Source: Microvirga alba (GTDB taxonomy: Bacteria; Pseudomonadota; Alphaproteobacteria; Rhizobiales; Beijerinckiaceae). From it: a stretch of DNA of 64,000 nucleotides. Made by a program: the position numbers and the translations under genes. Positions 55,237-63,483 of this stretch are shown here, in pieces (positions within the stretch are counted from its first letter, which is position 1; each line of letters begins with the position of its first letter). The notes under the pieces were generated by a model. It made no database searches and was not told the origin of the DNA. It saw only the letters and a program-made list of their open reading frames with translations. The stretch covers positions 186,001-250,000 of the forward strand of contig NZ_JADQDO010000002.1 in the NCBI RefSeq assembly GCF_015694465.1, given 5' to 3'.

Positions 55237-56724
55237 ATGCCCAAAGTGATGATCATCGAATGCATGCAGGAGATCTCCTCCTTCAACCCGCTGCCATCGC
55301 ACTATGAAAACTTCCACATCGAGCGCGGCGAGGAGATCTACGCGCAGCGTGGACTGAACACCGCCATCGGCGGCGCGTTGCAGGTTTTCGAAACGCAACC
55401 GGATCTGTCGGTCGTTCCGGTCATCGCCGCCCGCGCCGGTAGCGCAGGGCCATTGTCCGGACAAGGCTGGCAGCGGCTTTCGGAGGAAATACTCGAGGCC
55501 GTCGAGAATCGATTGTCCGGGGTCGACGCCATCTATTTCTCCCTCCATGGAGCGATGGGCGCGCAAACCGAGCTTGATCCGGAGGGACATCTCCTCGCTG
55601 AGATCCGCCGCATGGCCGGGCCCAACGTTCCGATCGTCATCTCCCTTGATCTGCACGGTATCCTGACCGACAAGATGCTCCGGCAGGTCGACGGGCTCGC
55701 GATCTATCACACCTATCCCCACGTCGATTTTGCGGATACGGGCGAGCGCGCCGCCCGACTTTTGGTGCGGTTGCTGGAAGGAAAGTCCAGGCCGGTGGTC
55801 GCGCGGGTCGTCATACCGGCATTGGTGCGTGGCGACGAACTGATTACGAGGACCGGTTGCTATGGCGACCTGATCCGCGAGTGCCAGCGTCTTGAACGCG
55901 ACGGAACCGCCTTGGCGGCAGGCATCATGATCGGCAACCCCTTCACGGATGTACCGGAATTGTGCTCGCAGGTTCTCGTGATGACCGATGGCGATCAGGA
56001 GACTGCAAAGCGAGAGGCCGAGCGTATCGCCCACGAGTTTTGGCCGCAGCGTTTTAGAATGCAAGGCAAGCTCATCCCTCTTGATCGCGCCATTGCCCAG
56101 GCGCGGACCATCGAGGGGCCCGTGGTGTTCACCGACGCTGCCGATGCCACTTCATCGGGGGCAACCGGCGATTCCCACATCATCCTGAAGGCACTGCGTG
56201 ATGCGGGCTATTCCAAGCGTGTGCTTGTCCAGATCGTTGACCCGGACGCAGCGGCGGCGGCGCATAAGGCGGGCGTGGGAGCCACGGTCAACGTCTCTCT
56301 CGGCGGCTTCTACGACAAGCAACGCTTCGAACCGATGCGGGTGCGAGCCGAGGTGAAACTTCTCTCAGACGGGAATTCGCGGCTCGAGACTATGAAGATC
56401 GGCCTCGCCGCAGGGCCGACGGCGGTGCTCGCCTTCGATAATTTCACAGTTGTCGTGTTCAGCCGCTCGATCAGCCTCTTCGACAGGGCGATGTACTATT
56501 CCAACGGCCTCGATCCGGAGGATTTCGACCTGATCGTCGTGAAGTCACCGCACACGGAATACCACATGTACGACGGTTGGGTCGAAAAGAACTTCAACGT
56601 CGACGCACCGGGAGCGACATCCGCCAATCTGAAGAGCCTCGGACATACCGTCTGCGCGAGGCCCATGTATCCGTTGGATGAAGGCGTCGCGTTCACCGCC
56701 GCCGCCCGCATCTACGAACGCTGA
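55237..56724 (+). CDS. M81 family metallopeptidase (MlrC-like)
   Basis: A 495-residue zinc hydrolase of the MlrC family. Zinc and active-site residues are expected in CMQEISSFNPLP, SLHGAMGAQTELDPEG, SLDLHG and HTYPHVDFADTGERAA. MlrC cuts linear microcystin products in Sphingomonas; most relatives have unknown amide substrates. In this operon it may open an amide or peptide bond of the imported molecule. No signal peptide, so cytoplasmic. A good GAGGAAA site precedes the ATG. Confidence 0.85.
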   Translation: MPKVMIIECMQEISSFNPLPSHYENFHIERGEEIYAQRGLNTAIGGALQVFETQPDLSVVPVIAARAGSAGPLSGQGWQRLSEEILEAVENRLSGVDAIYFSLHGAMGAQTELDPEGHLLAEIRRMAGPNVPIVISLDLHGILTDKMLRQVDGLAIYHTYPHVDFADTGERAARLLVRLLEGKSRPVVARVVIPALVRGDELITRTGCYGDLIRECQRLERDGTALAAGIMIGNPFTDVPELCSQVLVMTDGDQETAKREAERIAHEFWPQRFRMQGKLIPLDRAIAQARTIEGPVVFTDAADATSSGATGDSHIILKALRDAGYSKRVLVQIVDPDAAAAAHKAGVGATVNVSLGGFYDKQRFEPMRVRAEVKLLSDGNSRLETMKIGLAAGPTAVLAFDNFTVVVFSRSISLFDRAMYYSNGLDPEDFDLIVVKSPHTEYHMYDGWVEKNFNVDAPGATSANLKSLGHTVCARPMYPLDEGVAFTAAARIYER

Positions 56725-56756
56725 TCCACCACGAATCGTCTGCTCGAGTGAGAACG

Positions 56757-57935
56757 ATGAAAATCGAAGCCGTTGACTTTTTCTATCTCGCCATGCCGCA
56801 AGTCACCACGGAGGCGGATGGCAGTCAGGATGCGCTGTTGGTTCGCGTCGTGGCCGGAGGGCATGTCGGCTGGGGCGAGTGCGAGGCGTCACCCCTCGTT
56901 TCCATTGCGGGCTTCGTCACGCCCATGTCGCATGGCGTATGCCGGCCTGTCGCGGCCTCCGTGCTTGGCCAGACCCTCGATAGTCCGGCGGACATTGCCC
57001 GCATCGCCGCCGAGGTCGAATACAACAGCATGGATCTACTGCAGGCCGCCCACACGTTTTCCGGTATCGAGATGGCGCTTTGGGACCTTCTCGGCAAGGC
57101 GCGGGGCGAGCCGGTCTGGCGGTTGCTTGGATACAGGACGTCTTACAGCAAAACTCCCTATGCCTCGCAGCTTTTCGGCGATACGCCGCAGGACACCCTG
57201 CGCGGCGGCGAGGTTGCGCGGCGGGATGGCTTCAAAGCCGTGAAGTTCGGCTGGGGGCCGATCGGTCGCGGCACCGTCAAGGAAGATACCGATCACCTGC
57301 AGGCGGCGCGGGAAGGGCTTGGACCTGACGGAATCCTGCTCGTCGATGTGGGGCAGATATGGGGAGAGGATGTGGAGGCGGCGGCGGCGCGACTGCCGGC
57401 ACTGGAGGAGGCTGGCGCGGTTTGGCTCGAGGAGCCCTTTCACGGCGGTGCGCTTGACGCATACCAGGCACTGGCGCGGCGAAGCAGTAAGGTCAAGATC
57501 GCGGGCGGCGAAGCTGCGCACAACGTGTTCATGGCGCGGCACATGATCGACTATGGCGGCGTCGGCTTTGTGCAGATCGATTGCGGTCGCATCGGAGGCA
57601 TAGGGCCGGCCAAGAAAGTGGCCGAATACGCCGTGGCCCGGGGCGTGACCTATGTGAACCACACCTTCACGTCCCATCTTGCGTTGAGCGCGTCGCTGCA
57701 ACCCTATGCGGGATTGGCCGACCATCGAATCTGTGAGTTTCCCTTCGCACCAAAGCCGGTTGCTCGCGAGTTTACCGCGAACCATCTGGACCGCGACGCG
57801 AATGGCGAGGTTGCCGCTCCCGAGGCGCCGGGCCTTGGCATTGAGATCAATCTCGATGCGGTGCGCAAATACCTCGTCGATGTGGAGATCAAGGTGTCGT
57901 CCCGGACCCTCTACGCGACGCCCGAGCTCGCCTAA
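56757..57935 (+). CDS. Enolase-superfamily (mandelate racemase-like) enzyme 2
   Basis: A 392-residue MR/MLE protein. Metal ligands appear in LLVDVGQIWG, VWLEEPF and IAGGEAAHN. The Lys block is VKFGWGPIG, again lacking the second Lys of KxK, and the late His block is VNHTFTSHLALSASL. It shares the KxGWGPxG block with enzyme 1 but the two are only distantly alike elsewhere. ATG 56757 is used; a GTG at 56748 is possible. Reaction likely dehydration or isomerisation of a sugar acid or lactone. Confidence 0.78.
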   Translation: MKIEAVDFFYLAMPQVTTEADGSQDALLVRVVAGGHVGWGECEASPLVSIAGFVTPMSHGVCRPVAASVLGQTLDSPADIARIAAEVEYNSMDLLQAAHTFSGIEMALWDLLGKARGEPVWRLLGYRTSYSKTPYASQLFGDTPQDTLRGGEVARRDGFKAVKFGWGPIGRGTVKEDTDHLQAAREGLGPDGILLVDVGQIWGEDVEAAAARLPALEEAGAVWLEEPFHGGALDAYQALARRSSKVKIAGGEAAHNVFMARHMIDYGGVGFVQIDCGRIGGIGPAKKVAEYAVARGVTYVNHTFTSHLALSASLQPYAGLADHRICEFPFAPKPVAREFTANHLDRDANGEVAAPEAPGLGIEINLDAVRKYLVDVEIKVSSRTLYATPELA

Positions 57936-57943
57936 TACCCCCT

Positions 57944-57968
57944 ATGCCCGGCGATCACCGTCGGGCAT
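57944..57968 (+). terminator. Possible hairpin between enolase and EamA genes
   Basis: ATGCCCG and CGGGCAT enclose an 11-base loop, nine bases after the enolase stop. There is no U-run, so read-through into the EamA gene is likely. It may be a processing or stability element. Confidence 0.35.
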
Positions 57969-57989
57969 TCCTCGAACCGAGTAAAGATT

Positions 57990-58892
57990 ATGTCCGGCGT
58001 CGCTGTCGGTGCCGCTTTCCTGATCGCTTCGAGCATCGTCTCGACCATCGAGGTCGTCTGCGTGCGTCTGCTTGCGGATCATGCAAGCGGTGGCCAGATC
58101 GTTCTCTTTCGCGCCTTGGCGCAGGTTATTCTTGCGGGTGGGTGTGTTGCGCTGATGGGTGGTCTACCGCTGTTGCGCACCACACGCATTAAGGTTCACC
58201 TCTTGCGGGGAGCACTCTCGGCCGGATCCTGGTGGATGTATTACACGAGCTTTCGGGTTCTGGATCTCGCGCTTGCGACCACTTTGAGTTTCTCAAGCCA
58301 AATCTTCGTCGTCATCCTCGCGACGATGTTTTTGGGCGAGAGGCTCACATGGCGACGAATGGGAGCGACTTTGCTCGGGCTGGCCGGGATCGCGGTCGCC
58401 ATGCAGATCTGGAACGCGCAAGCGGTTGATGGCCGGGCGATTTATGGCCTCAGCAGCGCTTTTCTCGGCGCCGTCATGGTTGTCATCACGAGCTCGTTGT
58501 CGCGAACGGAGCGGACGCCAACCATCATGTTCTATATCGGCATTGTCGTCTTCATTGCTGCACTTCCGCAGGCGGCTTTGGACTGGAAGCCGATTGGGAG
58601 TCGAGAGGTTATGCTGTTGTCGGCCGTGGGTGTTCTGGGAACAGCTGGCATGTGGCTGATGGTGGAGGCGTATCGGCATGCCGAAGCATCGTCCTTGGCG
58701 CCGTTTCCTTATCTCCGCCTCGTCTTTTCTGCGATTGCAGGTGCCCTTCTGTTCGGGGAAGTGCTGCAGACCGAGACATTCATAGGGGCAGGTCTCATCG
58801 TGGCAAGCGCGCTGATGATCATTTTTGAAGCCAGAACGGGCAGGTCGCGCAAAGCGGCGGCGAACAAACTGCAAGGAGAGAAGTCACTATGA
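57990..58892 (+). CDS. EamA/DMT-family transporter
   Basis: A 300-residue protein with ten hydrophobic segments in two EamA repeats; SAGSWWMYYTSFRVLDLALATTLSFSS (first) and VEAYRHAEASSLAPFPYLRLVFSA (second, in two blocks). Such transporters export or import metabolites. Its role here may be removal of a pathway intermediate or product. It overlaps the SDR gene by four bases (ATGA). Confidence 0.85.
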   Translation: MSGVAVGAAFLIASSIVSTIEVVCVRLLADHASGGQIVLFRALAQVILAGGCVALMGGLPLLRTTRIKVHLLRGALSAGSWWMYYTSFRVLDLALATTLSFSSQIFVVILATMFLGERLTWRRMGATLLGLAGIAVAMQIWNAQAVDGRAIYGLSSAFLGAVMVVITSSLSRTERTPTIMFYIGIVVFIAALPQAALDWKPIGSREVMLLSAVGVLGTAGMWLMVEAYRHAEASSLAPFPYLRLVFSAIAGALLFGEVLQTETFIGAGLIVASALMIIFEARTGRSRKAAANKLQGEKSL

Positions 58893-59638
58893 ACGGCAAT
58901 AGACGTTTCGAAGGGCGCAAGGCCGTCATCACCGGTGGGGCATCCGGTATCGGACTGGGCGTCAGCAAACGCATAGCCGCAGAGGGCGGCAAGGTCGCCA
59001 TATGGGACGTCAGCCCGGATTCCCTCGCTGCCGCGAGCCAGGCACTCGATGGAAACGCTGTTGTCGTTCAGGTGGATATCACGGATCCATCGGCCGTCGC
59101 GAAGGCGTGCGGGGAGACGCGAGAGGTATTGGGCGGAATCGATATTCTCGTTGCGAGCGCCGGGATTACCGGGCCGAACGCCACCACCTGGGAATACCCG
59201 GTCGAGGCGTGGCAAAAGGTGATTGATGTCAATCTCAATGGGTTGTTCTACTGCAACCAGGCCGTCGTCCCGGTGATGCTGGCCGGCGGCTATGGACGCG
59301 TCGTCAATGTGGCCTCCATCGCGGGCAAGGAGGGGAACCCGAATGCCCCGGCCTACAGCGCCTCGAAAGCGGGCGTCATCGGATTGACCAAGTCGCTCGG
59401 AAAAGAACTGGCGAAGCAGAATATCACCGTCAACTGCGTGACGCCTGCGGCAGTCCATACCGCGATCTTCGATCAGATGAACCAGAGCCATATCGACTTC
59501 ATGCTCTCCAAAATCCCCATGGGACGTTTCGGAAAGGTCGACGAGGTGACGGCGTTGATCTGCTGGCTGGCGAGCGAGGAATGCTCCTTCTCGACGGGGG
59601 CAGTCTTTGACGTATCAGGTGGCCGGGCGACATATTGA
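58889..59638 (+). CDS. SDR family oxidoreductase 2
   Basis: A 249-residue classical SDR: cofactor motif TGGASGIG, NAG-type strand ASAGITGP, and catalytic Tyr/Lys in YSASKAG, with Ser in VASIAGK. FabG-like SDRs reduce or oxidise secondary alcohols. AAGGAG upstream of the ATG supports the start. It is the last gene of the plus-strand run and is followed by an IS6 relic. Confidence 0.85.
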   Translation: MNGNRRFEGRKAVITGGASGIGLGVSKRIAAEGGKVAIWDVSPDSLAAASQALDGNAVVVQVDITDPSAVAKACGETREVLGGIDILVASAGITGPNATTWEYPVEAWQKVIDVNLNGLFYCNQAVVPVMLAGGYGRVVNVASIAGKEGNPNAPAYSASKAGVIGLTKSLGKELAKQNITVNCVTPAAVHTAIFDQMNQSHIDFMLSKIPMGRFGKVDEVTALICWLASEECSFSTGAVFDVSGGRATY

Positions 59639-59666
59639 AATCAGGGGGATGCTGGACTTGTCCGGG

Positions 59667-59755
59667 AGGGGCTGTCCCCGTCACTCTTGGTCGGGAGCCT
59701 CAGCCCGCAGCTACGAGCGCCATCGATGCCCGCCTCAGTTCATCGCTCATCGGGG
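59667..59755 (+). mobile_element. Truncated IS6-family transposase relic
   Basis: The sequence GGGGCTGTCCCCGTCACTCTTGGTC matches the start of the IS6 copies at 43-44 kb (GGGGATGTCACGGTAACTCTTGGTC). It is followed by a fragment encoding RSYERHRCPPQFIAHR, the IS6 transposase N-terminus. The remainder of the element is gone and no second end is seen. The element differs in sequence from the deleted pair, so it is a separate insertion. It marks the right border of the catabolic gene block. Confidence 0.6.
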
Positions 59756-59939
59756 CAAATCATGCCAAGCGTTGAGCACCGGTCGGACCTCTGCGCAAGA
59801 AAATGCCAGAGATTGGCGAAGAATTCGGTCCGAAACGAATGGCGAACAACCGTTCGCCAAACCGGGACGACTGAAAGTGTCGACACACTGCCTTGGGGGC
59901 AGCAGAAAGAGAAAAATCTTTCACGGCCAATTATTTAGT
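59756..59939. other. Non-coding gap before tRNA-Arg
   Basis: Decayed sequence with no start-to-stop gene of protein-like quality. It contains the palindrome GGCGAACAACCGTTCGCC at 59840-59857. The ends of integrated elements often look like this next to tRNA 3' ends, but I see no duplicated tRNA end or integrase gene. Confidence 0.4.
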
Positions 59940-60016
59940 TGGCGATCCCGGGAGGACTCGAACCTCCGACCTTCGGTTTAGGAAACCGCTGCTCTGTCCT
60001 GCTGAGCTACGGGACC
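59940..60016 (-). tRNA. tRNA-Arg (anticodon CCT)
   Basis: The minus strand folds as a cloverleaf: acceptor GGTCCCG pairs CGGGATC, D-arm with AGCTCAGCAGGACAGAGC, anticodon loop TTCCTAA (CCT, reads AGG), T-loop GGTTCGAATCC and an encoded CCA at 59940-59942. It reads codon AGG. Its 3' end points towards the catabolic island. tRNA-Arg genes are common integration sites. Confidence 0.93.
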
Positions 60017-60123
60017 GCTTGAGGGGATGAGTAGCACAATCCGCCGTCAGGTAAACTGGTGATGGACGCATCTCCCGCCAAGCTCCGCATGGCCGTTTTT
60101 TCGTGAACGGCTATGATCCGGGG

Positions 60124-60945
60124 ATGAGACCGGGTCGGGCGATGCAAAATTCATGGGCTCTTGGCGTTGCGGTGGCTTTGGCGGCCTTGCCTGCAGCGGC
60201 GCAGGAGCGGCCTGCGCTCGTCACTCCGGCGACCTGCGCCGCGTCCGGCCAGCCAGATCGGCTCGAAGGCGTGACTCCGCAGGGAGATCTCGTGCTGTCC
60301 GCCGGCCGTCTGGCGAAACTTGCGGCGATCCGGCTGCCGGATGAGCCGTCTTTCCGCGGGCAGGCGTTGGTCTGGCTCCGCGCGCGGGTCGGACAAGCCC
60401 TTGTTGTCCAGGGGGCGCCGGAGCGTGATCGCTGGGACAGGCGTTCCGTGCGCATATGGCCATCGAATGACCTCAATACTGTCGATTTTGGCCGTGGCCT
60501 CGTCGAAGCCGGGCTCGCCCTGGTCGATCCAGCCGCCGCCGAGACATTCTGCCAGCCCGAATTGCTGGCTTTCGAGGAGAAAGCGCGGGAGCAAAGCCTT
60601 GGTCTCTGGCGGGATGACCGTTATAAGCCCATCAGCACTGAGCATGCCGACCGCTTGCGGGACCGGGTCGGGACCTTCGCGCTGGTTGAGGGCCGGGTCC
60701 GAAGCGTCGGTGAACGGGCGCAACGGACGTATTTGAATTTCGGGGGGCACTGGGCAGAGGATTTTACGATCGTCATTCCGAAGAAGACATGGAAATCGCT
60801 GGTGGATCGCGGCCTGGACGCCGCGGCGCTGAAGGGGCAGCGGATCAGGGTCCGAGGCATTTTGGAGCCTTGGCAGGGGACCTCGCTGACACTCCTCGTT
60901 CCGGAGATGATCGAACGCCTCGCGGGCGAGCGCCTGCCACGCTAA
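60124..60945 (+). CDS. Secreted thermonuclease-fold (SNase-like) protein
   Basis: A 273-residue protein with signal peptide (MQNSWALGVAVALAALPAAAQ from the second Met) and a staphylococcal-nuclease-like fold (about 40-170: LVLSAGRLAKLAAIRLPDE, VRIWPSNDLNTVDFGRGLVE, LLAFEEKAREQSLGLW). The Arg/Glu catalytic set of active nucleases is not fully conserved, so activity is open. An additional OB-like region (about 180-260) has YLNFGGHWAEDF. Starts at 60103, 60124 and 60142 are possible. Confidence 0.7.
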   Translation: MRPGRAMQNSWALGVAVALAALPAAAQERPALVTPATCAASGQPDRLEGVTPQGDLVLSAGRLAKLAAIRLPDEPSFRGQALVWLRARVGQALVVQGAPERDRWDRRSVRIWPSNDLNTVDFGRGLVEAGLALVDPAAAETFCQPELLAFEEKAREQSLGLWRDDRYKPISTEHADRLRDRVGTFALVEGRVRSVGERAQRTYLNFGGHWAEDFTIVIPKKTWKSLVDRGLDAAALKGQRIRVRGILEPWQGTSLTLLVPEMIERLAGERLPR

Positions 60946-60952
60946 TGACAGC

Positions 60953-62395
60953 ATGAGGGAAAGACTGCTTTCACAAGGGGTACGGTTGATCGGCGGCGCG
61001 ATGCTCGCCGCCTCGCTTGCCGGCTGCGCGGTCTTCGGCAACGGGGATGCCTCCCTGCCTGCCAACGCGCCGCGCGTCATCGGCCCGGAGTTGGAGAAAG
61101 ATCGCGACCACCAGCGGCTCCTCGCAGCCTTCGGCGGCGAGGTCAGGGCACCTCAGCTTCAACGCCTGCTCACGGATGTCACGAACCGCCTCGTCATGGC
61201 GACCGACCGGCCCGACGAGGCCTATCAGGTCGCGATCCTGAATTCTCCCGTGGTCAATGCATTCGCGCTGCCGAATGGGCGTCTCTATGTCACGCGCGGG
61301 CTGCTGGCTCTGGCGAACGATTCCGCCGAGGTCGCGGCTGTGCTTTCTCACGAGATCGCTCATGTGACCTTACGTCACGCCTCCCAGCGCAACGAGATGC
61401 AGGCTCGCTCGACGCTAATCAAACGCGTCACGGAGAACGTGCTGAACGATGCGGCGCAAGCTGCCGTGGTGCAGAACCAGTCGCGATCGAGCCTCGCGAG
61501 TTTCTCCCGTTCGCAGGAACTCGAGGCTGACCGCATGGGCGTCCGGGTGCTCGCGCGGGCGGGTTTCGACCCCTATGGCGCGTCGCGTTTCCTGACCGCG
61601 CTGGGGCGTTCCGGCAGCGGCGGTCCCGCCACCGATGCAGCGGGGGCGGACATGATGGCCTCGCATCCCAGCACGAACGAGCGCACCTCGTTAGCGCTCC
61701 AGGCCGCTCGTCGCGTCAGCGCACCCGGCATCGGCGAGGCGGACCGAGCAGCTTATCTTTTCGCCCTGGACGGTATCGCCTTTGGCGATGATCCGGCGGA
61801 CGGCGTCGTGAAGGGCCGTCGTTTCGTCCACGCGCGCTTGGGCGTGGCGTTCGAGGCCCCCGAGGGCTTCACGCTGGAAAACACCTCGCAGGCAGTTCTC
61901 GGCTCCTCGCAGGACGGGGCACGCCGGCTTTTGTTCGATGCGGCCGATACGCCAAGCGGTCAAAGCCTCGAAGACGTGCTGCGCTCAACCTGGAACGACA
62001 CGATCGAGCCGGGCAGCCTCACGACGACGACGATCAAGGGCCTGCCGGTCGCCACGGCTTCTTCCACGGGAAAAGAGTGGCTGTTCCGGCTATCCGCCAT
62101 TCGCATCGGGAACACGACGTATCGGCTCATCATGGCCGTGCGGAACGGCACCGGCGACCTTGAAGGCATGTTTCAGCGGACCCTCAATACGGTTCGCCAG
62201 GTTCATTCAGACGAGGCCCGCATGATCAGGCCCCTGACGCTCCAGATGGTCACGGCGCAACCGGGCGACACCGCGCAACGCCTCGCCGAACGCATGCCTG
62301 TCGACCGGGCGCTGGAGCGCTTCCTGCTGATCAACGGGCTTGAAAAGAACGGCCCGCTCAAGCCGGGCGAGCGCTACAAGGTCATCGTCGAGTAA
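60953..62395 (+). CDS. M48 family metalloprotease lipoprotein with LysM-like tail
   Basis: A 480-residue lipoprotein (lipobox LAGC, Cys25). M48 zinc site: HEIAH (133-137) with third ligand Glu in ELEADRMG (about 191). The middle (about 280-400) is a beta-rich region, and the tail (about 415-480; PGDTAQRLAERM, LLINGLE, GERYKVI) resembles a LysM or peptidoglycan-binding fold. BepA-like proteases help outer membrane protein assembly or cell-wall quality control. It follows the nuclease-like gene by seven bases. Confidence 0.83.
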   Translation: MRERLLSQGVRLIGGAMLAASLAGCAVFGNGDASLPANAPRVIGPELEKDRDHQRLLAAFGGEVRAPQLQRLLTDVTNRLVMATDRPDEAYQVAILNSPVVNAFALPNGRLYVTRGLLALANDSAEVAAVLSHEIAHVTLRHASQRNEMQARSTLIKRVTENVLNDAAQAAVVQNQSRSSLASFSRSQELEADRMGVRVLARAGFDPYGASRFLTALGRSGSGGPATDAAGADMMASHPSTNERTSLALQAARRVSAPGIGEADRAAYLFALDGIAFGDDPADGVVKGRRFVHARLGVAFEAPEGFTLENTSQAVLGSSQDGARRLLFDAADTPSGQSLEDVLRSTWNDTIEPGSLTTTTIKGLPVATASSTGKEWLFRLSAIRIGNTTYRLIMAVRNGTGDLEGMFQRTLNTVRQVHSDEARMIRPLTLQMVTAQPGDTAQRLAERMPVDRALERFLLINGLEKNGPLKPGERYKVIVE

Positions 62396-62416
62396 CCGGC
62401 GCAAAATCAACAGGTC

Positions 62417-62444
62417 AGAGTGCGTTTAAACGCAAGCGGACTCT
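62417..62444. repeat. Short palindrome between protease and sigma factor genes
   Basis: AGAGT, then the perfect palindrome GCGTTTAAACGC (62422-62433), AAGCGG, ACTCT. The outer arms and inner palindrome make a compact hairpin in both RNA strands between two convergent stops, so it may be a shared terminator. Confidence 0.45.
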
Positions 62445-63315
62445 AAACGAAAGCGCCCGATGCCTGCGGATGCTTCTCGATCAGGGCGCGTTTGAGCTTT
62501 TCCAAGGCGCGGTTTTCGATCTGCCGGACGCGTTCCTTCGAGATCCCGAGCCGGTCGCCCAGAAACTCCAGGGTCACCTGCTCCTCATCGAGCCGCCGCG
62601 CCCGCAGGATGCGCAGTTCGCGCTCGTTGAGCACTTCCAGCGCCTGCCGCAGCCACCGGACCCGGCGCTCGCTGTCGATGACCTCGCTGACGCTCTCGTC
62701 GGGCAACGGGCTGGTGTCCACCAGGAATTCGACCCGTTCCGCCGAATTGCCGGCATCGGCATCGAGAACGGGTGCGTTAAGAGAGGCGTCGGGAGCCGAG
62801 AGGCGGGCATCCATCAGCGCGACATCGGCCCGGGAAACCCCGATGGCGTCGGCGATCTTCTGATGGACTTCGCTTGCGATACGCTCCTCGCCGCCCCGGG
62901 TCAGGCGGGCGCGCAGACGGCGCAAGTTGAAGAAAAGAGCCTTCTGGGCGGAACTTGTTCCGCCTCGTACAATTGACCAGTTACGCAGGATGTAATCCTG
63001 GACCGAGGCGCGGATCCACCACGTGGCGTAGGTCGAGAACCGGACTTCGCGCTCGGGCTCGAAGCGCGCCGCGGCCTCGAGAAGACCCACGTGGCCTTCC
63101 TGAACCAGATCGGCCATGGGCAGTCCGTAATGTCGGAACCGGGCCGCCAGCGCAATCACAAGACGCATATGGGCGGCGGTGAGTTGGTGAAGAGCCGTTT
63201 CGTCGCCCTGGTCCTTCCATCGCACTGCGAGCAGGTGCTCCTCCTCCCGTTCGAGGAATGGAGCGTTCATGGCAGCACGCACAAACCGGCGACGAACCCC
63301 TGAGATTTCTCCCAT
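62443..63315 (-). CDS. rpoH: RNA polymerase sigma factor, RpoH family
   Basis: A 290-residue sigma-70-type factor of the RpoH group. Region 2 has DLVQEGHVGLLEAAARFEP and FSTYATWWIRASVQDYILRN, typical of RpoH, and region 4 has TLEFLGDRLGISKERVRQIE. It directs heat- or oxidative-stress genes. Alphaproteobacteria often have two such factors; this may be the RpoH2-like one. GGAGG five bases before ATG 63315 fixes the start. It has no adjacent anti-sigma gene. Confidence 0.88.
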   Translation of the reverse strand: MGEISGVRRRFVRAAMNAPFLEREEEHLLAVRWKDQGDETALHQLTAAHMRLVIALAARFRHYGLPMADLVQEGHVGLLEAAARFEPEREVRFSTYATWWIRASVQDYILRNWSIVRGGTSSAQKALFFNLRRLRARLTRGGEERIASEVHQKIADAIGVSRADVALMDARLSAPDASLNAPVLDADAGNSAERVEFLVDTSPLPDESVSEVIDSERRVRWLRQALEVLNERELRILRARRLDEEQVTLEFLGDRLGISKERVRQIENRALEKLKRALIEKHPQASGAFV

Positions 63316-63431
63316 CGTGTCCTCCCTTTGGCAGAGTCACAACGGGCGGCAGGGGAAAAAGTTCAGAGCAAAATAGCTAAGTTTCGAAAAATAGACTCCG
63401 ATTTCCGGAAAACAAGGATCGCGACAATAAA

Positions 63432-63455
63432 AAAGCCCGGCTGGAACCGGGCTTT
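63432..63455 (-). terminator. Intrinsic terminator of carD
   Basis: On the minus strand, AAAGCCCGG, a six-base loop, and CCGGGCTTT followed by TTTATTG make a GC-rich nine base-pair stem with a U-run, 29 bases after the carD stop. This is the clearest intrinsic terminator in the window. Confidence 0.85.
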
Positions 63456-63483
63456 CTTGAATTCGCGAGAGAGGAACCTTCGA

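Noticed and set aside
59607-59981. Plus-strand open frame ending in WRSREDSNLRPSV
   Set aside because: It runs through the IS6 relic and the tRNA gene; this tail is a common false translation of tRNA 3' halves.
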